Positions 16,004-24,289 are shown, counted from the stretch's first letter. The stretch: 40,564 nucleotides of DNA from Gloeocapsa sp. UFS-A4-WI-NPMV-4B04 (GCA_019359535.1 JAHHHE010000021.1:1-40564), one strand, 5' to 3'. The notes: generated from the sequence alone by a model not told the origin. Numbers and translations are program-made.

Positions 16004-17503
16004 TTAAGGTAACCAGAAATCTGGTAGTATTTTGCTCCAACTACGCACTGTTTGATTAAGTTGCCGCGCAGCTTGAATATGAGGTTCGTCAGTCTCAACT
16101 GGGATAATTTGCGCTTTTGCACCGCGCCCAAAGCGCGAAACCACTTGGTTTGCTGCCTCTAAACCAGTGACATATGCTTTCTCCTGCGACCATGAACCGT
16201 GCCGAGTAATAATCCAATCTCCACTCATAAAGACGTTTTCGATGCTCGTCCCCACAGGGAGCATATATTGATAGCTTCCAGGCGCAAAATGAGTTACAGC
16301 ACGTGGCAGGCGGATTACGCTGCTATCGATTACTTTAGCTTCCCTAAAAGCTGGAATACAAGTTGCTAAGTCGTGCTGAACAAGCGGTACAAGTTCCTGA
16401 TCGCCTAGTGAGAGAAATTGGCTAGCATGATAGAAGTCTGCTTCAATCACTGTTCCGGTTTCATTCTTGTACTCATCATGCAGTGCATTTAGGTCAAAAA
16501 ATGTCCAGCCTGTAGTTTGGTTGAAGCCAAAGCAAGCATTGGAGGGATGAGGAATAGTAATTTTGCGGTCGAACCATAGCCGAGTTGCAAGTACATCCAC
16601 TGCCCCTAAATTACTAATATTCTGGAATTGTTGATGGCTCCGCAAACTGGGGCTGTTGCTGACAATTTTCTGCATTCCGCTTACCCCAACTGCAAAGATA
16701 ACAGCGTCTGCATCAAAAACTTCATCACCACAAACAACACCGCTTGCCTTACCAGCGCTATCAAGTTTTAAGTCGCTGACCCTTCGCTGAGTAAAAACCT
16801 TACCGCCATTTGATTCAATACGTTCCACCCAAGGGCGAAATATCATTTCTCCAACTGTGCCTCGACACCAAACGACATCGAAGTTCGGTTGATGAGCCAG
16901 AATAAAGTAATAAAGCATTCCCAAAGCTGCGGCTGCTGAACACTGCTCCCCTGGAGCAAATAAGCCTACTAGCAGCATCGGCTCAAACGAATCACGGTAA
17001 AGCCGCGCACTGACTCCGAAATCTTTAAACAGTTCACGGGCTGTCACTGCGTCGTAGCGTCGCCAAGCTGCATCGGAATTATCAAAGTCGATTAGTGCAT
17101 ATAGCAAGGGGAGAGCAGAAAGGCGGTCAATAAGTGGCAACCGCTTGAACTGAGTGTAGAGAAAAGTTCCTAGCGGCGTGGGGAGTTGTGGTAAGTCCTG
17201 AAAAATCGGCGATTCAACTTCTAAGCCGAAGGGAGAATATTGAGAAGAGCGAGTGAAAGGAGTAAAAGGGCTAAGTCCTAATTCCTTTACTAAGCTAAAA
17301 ATATTGCTGTAAGGATACCAGAACCCATGAATACCTGCTTCTATGGAGCGTCCGCCTGCTGTTTTCCAGCCTGCTACCAAGCCACCAGGATAAGCACCAG
17401 CTTCTAGAAGCGTTACGTCGTAGCCTTGTTTAACCAGGTGATAACTAGCTCCCAAGCCAGCCCAACCAGCACCAATGACGACTACTTTAGGAATTTGTGA
17501 CAT
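16004..17503 (-). CDS. FAD-dependent carotene-desaturase-like / amine-oxidase-family oxidoreductase
   Basis: The 499-aa product has a Rossmann FAD fingerprint at the N-terminus (VVVIGAGWAGLGASYHLVKQ, then VTLLEAG). A PGG segment and EAGIHGFWYPYSNIF resemble the plant-type phytoene/zeta-carotene desaturase (CrtP/CrtQ-like) group. The C-terminal FAD motif is present (NVFMSGDWI, then YVTGLEAANQVV). GGAGG lies 6 nt before ATG 17503. Family members dehydrogenate or isomerise polyenes and other lipophilic substrates at membranes. It is not close enough to name crtP or crtQ. It lies 54 bp behind a DUF4174 gene and a ParB-like gene in the same direction. Confidence 0.8.
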   Translation of the reverse strand: MSQIPKVVVIGAGWAGLGASYHLVKQGYDVTLLEAGAYPGGLVAGWKTAGGRSIEAGIHGFWYPYSNIFSLVKELGLSPFTPFTRSSQYSPFGLEVESPIFQDLPQLPTPLGTFLYTQFKRLPLIDRLSALPLLYALIDFDNSDAAWRRYDAVTARELFKDFGVSARLYRDSFEPMLLVGLFAPGEQCSAAAALGMLYYFILAHQPNFDVVWCRGTVGEMIFRPWVERIESNGGKVFTQRRVSDLKLDSAGKASGVVCGDEVFDADAVIFAVGVSGMQKIVSNSPSLRSHQQFQNISNLGAVDVLATRLWFDRKITIPHPSNACFGFNQTTGWTFFDLNALHDEYKNETGTVIEADFYHASQFLSLGDQELVPLVQHDLATCIPAFREAKVIDSSVIRLPRAVTHFAPGSYQYMLPVGTSIENVFMSGDWIITRHGSWSQEKAYVTGLEAANQVVSRFGRGAKAQIIPVETDEPHIQAARQLNQTVRSWSKILPDFWLP

Positions 17504-17557
17504 CCTGTACCTCCAGATTCTTTCTCCAGGATGACATTATTTTTTGAAGTCAATACC

Positions 17558-18109
17558 TTAGTTACTTCGTGAACGCATTTCTTGTTGGCGCATCGGCATC
17601 GCATCAATTTCACCAAAAATAACTTCAGGTGGAACTAAAGAGAGATCGCGCCGCTTTGCCGTCCCGTCTTTACCTACTAGAATGACTTGAAAATCCTGTT
17701 GCTCCACTTCAAAGCGCTCTCTAATTTGTGCCGCTAATACTGAGTCAATAGGTTGACTATCTATCCGGCTTGTACCTTCTACTAGCAGTTGGACAATGAG
17801 CAAATCCCGCTCATTCAAACCTACTTGTTGTTGTTTAAACAACTGTATCTGCTTCTGGTAAGCAGCATCTTCTTTAGGAGCAAACACCAATAGCAAGCGT
17901 TTTTTCCATTTATAGTCGTCGAGGACTGTCATTGCATTATTTTTGAGTGAGGTTGCTACTTCTTGATCTGACTTTTTAGTGTGATTAATTTGTGGCAACG
18001 GTAGAACAATTGAATCTTTGACTATCTCAACTGGTTGTGAAGCTATTAGGGTCTGGCTTGAGTAACCAGATAGAAGCAGCAGTCCAAAAACAAACCTTAA
18101 AATTGTCAT
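17558..18109 (-). CDS. DUF4174-type exported protein
   Basis: The 183-aa product starts with a signal-like hydrophobic stretch (LRFVFGLLLLSGYSSQ). The core KKRLLLVFAPKEDAAYQKQI (around 68-87) begins a thioredoxin-like fold, and VILVGKDGTAKRRDLSL plus IDAMPMRQQEM near the end are the hallmarks of DUF4174 proteins. These have no settled function. They are exported and lack the CxxC of redox-active thioredoxins, and none is seen here. The gene begins 9 bp after the ParB-like gene, so the two are likely co-transcribed. Confidence 0.7.
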   Translation of the reverse strand: MTILRFVFGLLLLSGYSSQTLIASQPVEIVKDSIVLPLPQINHTKKSDQEVATSLKNNAMTVLDDYKWKKRLLLVFAPKEDAAYQKQIQLFKQQQVGLNERDLLIVQLLVEGTSRIDSQPIDSVLAAQIRERFEVEQQDFQVILVGKDGTAKRRDLSLVPPEVIFGEIDAMPMRQQEMRSRSN

Positions 18110-18118
18110 AATTTAATG

Positions 18119-19822
18119 TTACTCAAGTCTCGGATTTCGCTTGCTAAGTTCAGTTTCAACTGTCTTCAAAACTAGCATTAGCTGCTCATTAGATAGGATT
18201 TCAACATTGCTAATCAAACCGATTGTGACATCATCAGCAATAATAGCTGGTGTGGTTTGTGTAACTGATTCAACAGATGAAGTGACTTCCTGTATCTTAG
18301 CTAATGACTCATTCACAATATCTTCAGGCTGAGGTTGAGATTCTTGATCAGTGATCCTGACTTTACCCTTTAAGCTTGACTTATTGCCGATATTGCTAGT
18401 ATTTATCCTATAAGCGTTGCCACTACGTGAAGTAGTACACAAATCAGATTGCGAGGCAAGCCTTTTTTGTACACTCTCCAAAATATCTGGGGTAGAACCA
18501 CACTTTTTAGCATAACCTGAATCTATCTTCGTATTGTACGAAGATAGCTCCTCTTTAATTTTTCTAACTAGCCCTTCAGCTACACCTATCTGTTTGGCGA
18601 TTTGGTTATTACTCCACTGACTCCACTCCTCATCTCCTAACAGCGTTAGTACAGATCGTCGCTTATCTGCATTAGTACGCCGCAGTCCGTGAGTCGCATT
18701 GGCTCCCACAGAATACAAGACGGCATCACGGCGTGTACCCTTTCGTATAATTGCAGCGATTTCTCCCCACTCTAATTTTTTAGCAGCAGCAACACGGTGA
18801 AAACCATCAGCCAGCCAGTATTTTTCGCCATCGTAAAAAACCAAAATTGGTGGAAACTCAGTTGAGTTATCCATCGCTTCAGCATACTCATCAACCGTAG
18901 AGTCATTAAGATAAGCCCTTGACTGAGTACCGCCATCTATTGCTATAAATTCAAGGGCTAGATACTCGCTGCCCTTTAACTCAACTAATTCAGAATTGGA
19001 AAAGGAGTGCGCCTTATCGTCTTCTAGAGACAAAAGGCAAGTGTCATGATTACCCGTTGATGTATCAATCAGCTTCTCTTGGATTTCTGGCGTGGGCAAA
19101 AGTAAAAGTTCTTGTTCGCTACCATTCCAAACTTCTGGTGCTACAACGCTGTGGTCCCCAGCCGTTGCTGCGTTATCTATGTGCGTATTTTCGCACTTAT
19201 CTGGCGCTGAAACTTCACCTACATTCGAGGACTGTTGCAACAGATGTTCTTCCAACCACTGAATCTGTCTATCAATCCGCTCGACTGCCTGTACAAAGTT
19301 CTGTGGTTGACCGTCAACTACTTTTTCTGCATAGTCACATCTAACTTGGCGGCAGTTATCTAAATGGTGAGTTAACAACTCACAAGTTGGCGATCGCATA
19401 ATTCCACAATCACAGTATCCAATTAAAGTCCCATCAGCTTGCCAAATACCTCTGAAGTTGTGTTCACACGCGAGCGCCAACTTTATATTCATCGGTTGTT
19501 CGGGAATTGATACACCACTATCCCAGCTAACCCATACTTCCCCCAGTCCTCCTGGTGTGATTCTAATTTCGGTAATTGTGCCTGAAAGAGTTGTCCCAGG
19601 CTTGTACACACCCATACCTACCTCGAATTGCCCTAAAGCTTCTAAAGCTTTACGACGGCGCATAATATCAGCTAAGTCTTTATCGCAGGCACGATAGGCT
19701 TTTACCGTTTTGCGATCGCCCCTGAGATTATCTAAACTTTTGTGCAGCAGTTCTTCTTGAGTTTTCAATGCAGATATTTGAGAGTTAATATCTACAGTTG
19801 GTTGCTCAACGGCAAGTACCAT
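18119..19822 (-). CDS. ParB-like protein with Cys-rich N-terminal extension
   Basis: The 567-aa product has AGGAG 6 nt before ATG 19822. Residues 12-65 are a predicted coiled coil, 68-110 a beta-rich SH3-like patch, and 119-162 hold six cysteines and His121, His152 and His153 (CEH, CDC, C147, HH, C157, C162), suggesting a metal site. After a linker comes a ParB N-terminal domain at about 283-375. In it, DGFHR (339-343) stands where ParB has its GERR-type nucleotide-binding box. An HTH follows (NNQIAKQIGVAEGLVRKIKE, 405-424). ParB-type CTPases load on DNA for partition or transcription control. No ParA is in the window. Its order behind a replication-type gene suggests plasmid maintenance. Confidence 0.75.
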   Translation of the reverse strand: MVLAVEQPTVDINSQISALKTQEELLHKSLDNLRGDRKTVKAYRACDKDLADIMRRRKALEALGQFEVGMGVYKPGTTLSGTITEIRITPGGLGEVWVSWDSGVSIPEQPMNIKLALACEHNFRGIWQADGTLIGYCDCGIMRSPTCELLTHHLDNCRQVRCDYAEKVVDGQPQNFVQAVERIDRQIQWLEEHLLQQSSNVGEVSAPDKCENTHIDNAATAGDHSVVAPEVWNGSEQELLLLPTPEIQEKLIDTSTGNHDTCLLSLEDDKAHSFSNSELVELKGSEYLALEFIAIDGGTQSRAYLNDSTVDEYAEAMDNSTEFPPILVFYDGEKYWLADGFHRVAAAKKLEWGEIAAIIRKGTRRDAVLYSVGANATHGLRRTNADKRRSVLTLLGDEEWSQWSNNQIAKQIGVAEGLVRKIKEELSSYNTKIDSGYAKKCGSTPDILESVQKRLASQSDLCTTSRSGNAYRINTSNIGNKSSLKGKVRITDQESQPQPEDIVNESLAKIQEVTSSVESVTQTTPAIIADDVTIGLISNVEILSNEQLMLVLKTVETELSKRNPRLE

Positions 19823-19896
19823 ACTATTCTCCTGCTAAAAATTTTGGTCTACGTAGTCATCCGAAATTTTTGACTGATTGTTTGACTGATTACTAA

Positions 19897-20976
19897 TTAG
19901 CACTTGCTTACTTCTAAAAATTCCCACCAGGGCAACTGTCGCCCGCCCGTCAGTACGACTTTCGTAATTCCCTCTACAGTGCTGAAATAGTAATCCCTAA
20001 TCTCTCTGCGCTCTTTAGCCGCATCTAGTCTTCCTGACTCTTCATGCGTTGGTGGCAACAGTTCATCTGGAATCGCGCTGCGGCGCTTAGTATCTTCTAC
20101 AGTTGGGGCATTGAGACCCTTCTGACAAGCATTGATGAACACGGCTATTGGCTTATTTGCTCCCTTAAAATTTCTGACCAACGCGATCGCTCCCTGGACA
20201 TTCGCCCAGTATTTCTTAATCACACCCTTGCATTCCGCCGCATTAACGCGAAGCTCCCTGAGTTGCCGTTCGACTTCACAAAGTTCATCTTCTGTTGGCG
20301 TTGGCGACTTGTACTGAGCGTGGTCGTTGTATGTAGTTGTGGGGGGGGTACTAGATTCTTTTGTAATCTCTGTAATCGGGAGAGAGTTTGCTGCAAGAGT
20401 ATCTCCCTGCAAATCTCTCATTTCAGCTTCATTAACCGTTCGGACTTCGGCGTGAGCCTCAGCGTTCGACTGAGCGCTCACGGCAGAAGCCTCTGGAGTT
20501 AACTCTTCTTCTCCCCGGCTTTCAGTTTTTTGTTCAACGCCTACGTTTGCTGTGGATATGATATCTATGAATTGATCTTGTGTATGTTGTTCAGCATTGA
20601 ATTCCGAACGTTCTTTTTTGAGCTTCCCTTGTTCTTTTTTGAGCAATGAAGTCAGAACGTCTTCGTTCAGTTGGTACTGGTAAGTCTTGTCCTGCTCATT
20701 ATTAGGGTTACGCCTTTTCTTAATCAGCCCTATCTTGTCAAGTAATGCGATCGCTGCCCGTATAACGTGAAGGCTATGCTCACCCATCAGGTCTTCATGG
20801 ATTTGCTTTAGCGGCATATATACCCAGTCAGTACGATGGTTCTTAATCTTCCACGCGCGCCAGTGCTTGAAGTAGTCAATCAACTTCGCAGCACAATGAT
20901 TGCCTTCAACAATATTCAAGTAGATTCTACGGAGAATAACTAGGACTGATTTAGGACGGGATGAAGTAGTCGCCAT
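19897..20976 (-). CDS. Winged-helix DNA-binding protein, possible plasmid replication protein
   Basis: The start chosen is ATG 20976, 4 bases after the upstream stop, with GGGAGG upstream; a TTG or ATG at 21018 lies inside the upstream gene. The product is 359 aa. Residues 10-100 form a winged-helix-like unit (WVYMPLKQIHEDLMGEHSLH, VIRAAIALLDKIGLIKKRRN, then DKTYQYQLNED), the pattern used by plasmid Rep/RepA-type and DnaD-like proteins. The middle is acidic and low in complexity. The C-terminal part has a helical ELCEVERQLRELRVN stretch and a KYWANVQGAIALVRNF patch common to cyanobacterial plasmid proteins. Replication is suggested by domain type and by neighbours, but not proven. Confidence 0.5.
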   Translation of the reverse strand: MATTSSRPKSVLVILRRIYLNIVEGNHCAAKLIDYFKHWRAWKIKNHRTDWVYMPLKQIHEDLMGEHSLHVIRAAIALLDKIGLIKKRRNPNNEQDKTYQYQLNEDVLTSLLKKEQGKLKKERSEFNAEQHTQDQFIDIISTANVGVEQKTESRGEEELTPEASAVSAQSNAEAHAEVRTVNEAEMRDLQGDTLAANSLPITEITKESSTPPTTTYNDHAQYKSPTPTEDELCEVERQLRELRVNAAECKGVIKKYWANVQGAIALVRNFKGANKPIAVFINACQKGLNAPTVEDTKRRSAIPDELLPPTHEESGRLDAAKERREIRDYYFSTVEGITKVVLTGGRQLPWWEFLEVSKC

Positions 20977-20980
20977 TTCG

Positions 20981-21595
20981 TTATGCTGCCTCCCGTTCTT
21001 CTTCGTAGCGCCATCCACAAGCTATCTCGAACTCAACTTCTATCCCATGTTTGGAGCAAGCTTCAGTAATGACGTTTAACTTTTTAGGTTTCTCTCGCTC
21101 GAATAAATAAATAAGTTTCTGATGTTTGGGGAAGTATTCTCCAAATACTATGACTTCGCCAACAGCAGTTCTCCAAGCTGAAAATCTTTTAACTGCTATT
21201 AAATGGGTATCAGTAAGTAAATCGACTTTACCTAGTGGGGTTTTAGCTTCCTTCTTCCCACCTAGTTTTCGATGCAGTTTAGTATGAACTTGTGTTTCCC
21301 ACTCGCTCCAAATTGAATTTAGACTACTACCTCGCCACAAGAGAACATCGGTTTTCCTTGGGTTGTAAGTAGACTTTAATACTTCACAAAAATTAGTAGC
21401 TTCGTCATTACTATAGAATCCAACAATTAGCTCGTTTAGATCGTCGTCACACGGTCTATACTCAATTTCTATTGCAGAGAACTTTTTAACTAAGTGTACG
21501 AGTTCATCAACTTCAGGTGAATTCTGTATATAGAAAAAAGCTTGGGAGTAATACCATCTACTTGGACAAGTTAAGCCGAAGTGTGCTATGTTCAT
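20981..21595 (-). CDS. PD-(D/E)XK-like protein with altered catalytic signature
   Basis: This 204-aa protein has a C-terminal half that follows the restriction-endonuclease-like pattern of small cyanobacterial plasmid proteins. E100 lies in WSEWETQVHTKL, D125 in GKVDLLTD, then HLIAVKRFSAW with K136, then AVGEVIVFGEYFPKHQKLIYLF. The expected acidic residue two before the lysine is Ala134 (AxK instead of ExK), and the usual Q of the next helix is E147. It may therefore be a catalytically weak or dead member. The N-terminal 90 residues are not recognised. It ends 4 bp before the winged-helix gene. Confidence 0.5.
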   Translation of the reverse strand: MNIAHFGLTCPSRWYYSQAFFYIQNSPEVDELVHLVKKFSAIEIEYRPCDDDLNELIVGFYSNDEATNFCEVLKSTYNPRKTDVLLWRGSSLNSIWSEWETQVHTKLHRKLGGKKEAKTPLGKVDLLTDTHLIAVKRFSAWRTAVGEVIVFGEYFPKHQKLIYLFEREKPKKLNVITEACSKHGIEVEFEIACGWRYEEEREAA

Positions 21596-21812
21596 AGTGC
21601 TGTTAATGAAATGAACACCTGTTTATGCAGGTTATTAATTTGGTACTGAAGCACCTGTTTAGCGCGGGTGCTTTGTGCTTTGTACTTGAATTGCAATTGC
21701 AGATGCTTTGTTGTTTGTAGGCTAGCTACTATAACTGTGGTACTTACTAAATTCCTCCTTGTTTGGATATACTTGATGTTAAGTACGCGCTTAGTTGCTA
21801 CATACATCAACC

Positions 21813-21834
21813 ATACACTAAAGCAGTGTATAAT
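21813..21834 (+). promoter_or_regulatory. Operator-like palindrome overlapping a -10 box
   Basis: A perfect inverted repeat ATACACT-N5-AGTGTAT (21813-21831) overlaps TATAAT (21829-21834). It lies 26 bp upstream of the 55-aa RHH gene at 21861. A repressor bound here would block the -10 region, which suggests autoregulation. No good -35 was seen. Confidence 0.6.
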
Positions 21835-21860
21835 AGTAAATATCCGAGGTAAGTTTAGTA

Positions 21861-22028
21861 ATGACCAAGAAATGGGCAGCACAGAGGAAGAACGTAAATT
21901 TGACGGAAGAGGATCTAGCCGATCTGGAGCAAGTTTGCAAGATAACCAGACGAACAGAATCGGAGGTGCTGAGGGAAGCGCTAAGACATTATGCCAAACA
22001 GATAAAAGCGGAGTTGGTGGCGAGTTAG
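21861..22028 (+). CDS. Small ribbon-helix-helix DNA-binding protein (55 aa)
   Basis: ATG 21861 is preceded by GAGGT at 10-nt spacing. The product starts MTKKWAAQRKNVNLTEED. It has the RHH layout: a basic strand, NVNLTEEDLADLEQVCKI (helix 1), then TRRTESEVLREALRHYAK (helix 2 with the typical turn between). CopG/Arc-type proteins of this size are autorepressors, antitoxins or copy-control factors. The overlapping palindrome at 21813 fits such a regulator. It runs opposite to the surrounding operon. No clear toxin partner follows, only the doubtful ORF at 22064. Confidence 0.7.
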   Translation: MTKKWAAQRKNVNLTEEDLADLEQVCKITRRTESEVLREALRHYAKQIKAELVAS

Positions 22029-22063
22029 CAAAAATTGATGTGTGATTACTCCCGTCAATCGGA

Positions 22064-22219
22064 TTGAAACAGCGCAAGCAGCTTCCAAACTTACCTGGAC
22101 TGTATTTTGTATTTAACGATGAAGACGAGTGTTTATGTATGAGTATGCCTCTATCAGAGTTTTTAGAGGTGTTTGAGGAATGGCAATCCCGCACGATGCG
22201 AAACAAAAAATCTGCATAG
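22064..22219 (+). CDS. Possible 51-aa protein or gene fragment after the RHH gene
   Basis: From TTG 22064 the frame reads LKQRKQLPNLPGLYFVFNDE, then LCMSMPLSEFLEVFEEWQ, and ends at TAG 22217. The sequence looks like real protein. The phrase LPNLPGLYFV resembles the opening of GIY-YIG domains (compare LPNTSGIYFV in the gene at 39184). There is no ATG or clear ribosome site, so it could be a remnant or a coupled partner of the RHH gene. Confidence 0.3.
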   Translation: MKQRKQLPNLPGLYFVFNDEDECLCMSMPLSEFLEVFEEWQSRTMRNKKSA

Positions 22220-22241
22220 CAAAGGTTTGACGGAATGGGGT

Positions 22242-22493
22242 TCATGATGCGATCACCCTTTTGTCTTTGATATTTTTGAGGAAATCGCCTTTTCGTCCCC
22301 CCCGTTTACACCAAGAACGAAGCTCTTGAAGTTGTTGAAATTCCTCTGCCGTGAAGTAGTGCACTCCTGGTGGAATGCCTAGTAAGTTACAGTAGTCAGT
22401 TAAGGTCGTTCGACTACGGATACCCAACTTAGCAATAGCAGCAGCTCTGGAAGTAAATTGGTTTGATGATTGCAAATGGAAACTATAAGACAT
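22242..22493 (-). CDS. Small HTH-like protein of unknown function
   Basis: The 83-aa product has AAGG 7 nt before ATG 22493. The stretch SRAAAIAKLGIRSRTTLTDY followed by CNLLGIPPGVHYFTAEEFQQ looks like a MerR/HTH-type small DNA-binding unit, with a basic tail (RWCKRGGRKG-like, residues 62-72). It lies 22 bp after the sigma factor gene in the same direction and may be its partner in one transcript. The family is not named with certainty. Confidence 0.5.
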   Translation of the reverse strand: MSYSFHLQSSNQFTSRAAAIAKLGIRSRTTLTDYCNLLGIPPGVHYFTAEEFQQLQELRSWCKRGGRKGDFLKNIKDKRVIAS

Positions 22494-22515
22494 GGTTGAA
22501 CCTTATTTTTCAGGT

Positions 22516-23643
22516 TTAAGGAGCTGTTGCACTAGCTAAAAGTGCTTCTATATCAAACAAAGTCAATTGTTGATGACCAATCGAATAATCGGTTGTGCAG
22601 TCCGAGTAATCCCCTGTGCTATCAGGATTCCACCCTTCGTTAGAAGAAGGTTGTAACTCTTGATGTGTTTGGCGTAATTTTTTGAGAGCCTTTTGTTCAA
22701 TTTGTCGTATCCGTTCACGGCTGAGATTGAGGCGATCGCTAATTTTAGCTAGTGTCAACGGCGATTCATTACCTAGCCCGAACCGCAGGGTTAAAATCTC
22801 CTGTTGCTTAGATGTTAATTCTGCCATCAAGCGCTCTACTTCTATTGGCAAAGACGACGCTACGACAAAATCCGATGGGTGAGCGCTTGTGTCTTGCAGT
22901 AGCTCTGCAAGTTCAGTATTTTTATCGTCTCCTACTTTTAAATTCAGAGAAATTGTCTCTTGCTTCCAGATCAGGTATTGTTTTACCTGGTCAGAAGATA
23001 ACTCCAGTGCTTGAGCTAATTCCGAAATTTTTGGTATCCGTCCTAGCTCCTGGGATAGCTGTCGTTGGACTTTTTTTATTTTGTTGAGTTTTTCGGTAAT
23101 GTGAATTGGTAATCGAATTGTGCGCGACTGAGTAGCGAGCGCCCTTGTCATCGACTGAGTAATCCACCAGTAGGCGTAGGTCGAAAACTTGTAGCCGCGC
23201 GTTGGATCAAACTTTTCCGCTCCGCGCTGCAAACCCAAGCTACCCTCTTGGATTAAGTCTAAAATTTCTAAGCCGCGTTTCTGATATTTTTTTGCTAAGG
23301 AAACTACTAGGCGCAGATTCGCCTCAACCATTTTTTGTTTAGCTCGCTGCCCCTGGCGTAAAATCTGGTGTAACTCAATTTCAGTTAAACGAACGTGCAA
23401 TGCCCACTCAGCGCTCGTTGGCTCGTAGAATAGATTCTTTGTCAAAGCCTCTTTAGCTTCCAGCAGGCATATCATTTGCTGTACCTGCCTGCCATAGTGA
23501 ACTTCTTGTTCCTGGGTTAGCAGTGGTACACGACCAATCTCGCGCAGATACGAGCCGATGCTATCTGTACCCTTGAATTGAGTAGCACACTTGGTACGGG
23601 CTTGTTTGGTTACGCTGGGTAATGCTTGTTTAGTCAACACCAT
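22516..23643 (-). CDS. Group 2 sigma-70 factor (cyanobacterial RpoD-like)
   Basis: The start chosen is ATG 23643 with GGAGAG 5-6 nt upstream; an earlier in-frame start at 23691 lacks a site. The product is 375 aa. Region 1.2 (DSIGSYLREIGRVPLLTQEQ), region 2 (NLRLVVSLAKKYQKRG, LDLIQEGSLGLQRG, YKFSTYAYWWITQ), region 3 (RTIRLPIHITEKLNKIKKVQ) and region 4 with HTH (LTLRFGLGNESPLTLAKISD, LNLSRERIRQIEQKALKKLR) are all present. It is a non-essential SigB/SigC/SigD-like factor. It is slightly divergent (GLQRG for GLERA, ITQSMTRAL for IRQGITRAI), as plasmid copies often are. It may transcribe plasmid genes under stress. Confidence 0.9.
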   Translation of the reverse strand: MVLTKQALPSVTKQARTKCATQFKGTDSIGSYLREIGRVPLLTQEQEVHYGRQVQQMICLLEAKEALTKNLFYEPTSAEWALHVRLTEIELHQILRQGQRAKQKMVEANLRLVVSLAKKYQKRGLEILDLIQEGSLGLQRGAEKFDPTRGYKFSTYAYWWITQSMTRALATQSRTIRLPIHITEKLNKIKKVQRQLSQELGRIPKISELAQALELSSDQVKQYLIWKQETISLNLKVGDDKNTELAELLQDTSAHPSDFVVASSLPIEVERLMAELTSKQQEILTLRFGLGNESPLTLAKISDRLNLSRERIRQIEQKALKKLRQTHQELQPSSNEGWNPDSTGDYSDCTTDYSIGHQQLTLFDIEALLASATAP

Positions 23644-24080
23644 AAACTCTCCATCCTTTTTGTGTAGGGAAGGATAGAGGACATTACACATTCCAAGATG
23701 TTACGATGCGGCTAGGATGCAAATGTTTATTTATTGGCATCCTAGTCGGGGTAAGGCTTAAGAAGCTTAGAAGAAAACTTGCTCGTGGACTTCTGACGCT
23801 TCTTTCGGTACTTGGAATTGCCCTCTATCCCGACGACAATTTTTAATTTTTTCGAGCTAACTTTAGAATCTTGTTATTTTTGGTCTCCTAAAAGCTTCAA
23901 AGGGGCAGCAAAAGGTGGTCATGCCGCAAGCGCTTTTTCTGGGGCGACTATTGAATGATCTGTATATTCAAATTTTAGCGTAAAGTCGCAACTTTACGCC
24001 ATCCCAACTTTGCGATATTACCAAAGTTTAATACAAATAATGCGACAATAAGCGCTGAGAACATTGATAAATGGAGCTTT
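23644..24080. other. Divergent regulatory stretch between sigma factor and RHH-like gene
   Basis: This gap carries the divergent promoters. The most definite element is the palindrome at 23978-23999 (separate entry). A second inverted repeat, aacttt-N11-aaagtt, lies at 24006-24028. An open frame of 46 codons (ATG 23706 to TAA 23846, basic and hydrophobic, KKLRRKLARGLLTLLSVLG) could be a small protein but may be chance. Confidence 0.4.
23978..23999. promoter_or_regulatory. 22-bp perfect palindrome, likely operator
   Basis: GCGTAAAGT-N4-ACTTTACGC has 9-bp perfect arms, about 80 bp before the RHH-like gene at 24081. The nearby CAACTTTGCG (24005-24014) repeats part of the arm. It resembles a self-operator of the small regulator. 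Confidence 0.6.
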
Positions 24081-24281
24081 GTGGGTAAAAAAGACGATCC
24101 AAAATATGATGTAGTCCGGGGTCATGTACCAAAACAGCTAGCACGGCGTTTCAAGCAATACTGTCTGGATGAAGAAATTGACTACAGCGAAGGGTTAGAG
24201 CGAATTTTAGAATCTTTTTTTAATGAGCTAGACACACCCCAAAAAAATAATCTCAAGAAATCGAGTCGAACAGAACCGTAG
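24081..24281 (+). CDS. Small RHH/CopG-like regulator (66 aa)
   Basis: A GTG start at 24081 follows GGAG at 24073. The overlapping ATG at 24071 gives only a five-codon frame. The product begins VGKKDDPKYDVVRGHVPKQL. The core HVPKQLARRFKQYCLDEEID followed by YSEGLERILESFFNEL has the strand-helix-helix pattern of CopG/ParG-type plasmid regulators. It is the first plus-strand gene before the iteron-like repeats, which fits copy-number or partition control. That role is inferred from type and position. Confidence 0.6.
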   Translation: MGKKDDPKYDVVRGHVPKQLARRFKQYCLDEEIDYSEGLERILESFFNELDTPQKNNLKKSSRTEP

Positions 24282-24289
24282 TAGCAGAC

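Noticed and set aside
21592-22245. Long minus-strand open frame (217 codons)
   Set aside because: Rich in Ser, Pro and Cys with no domain pattern. It lies opposite the RHH gene, which has a ribosome site, promoter and recognisable fold.
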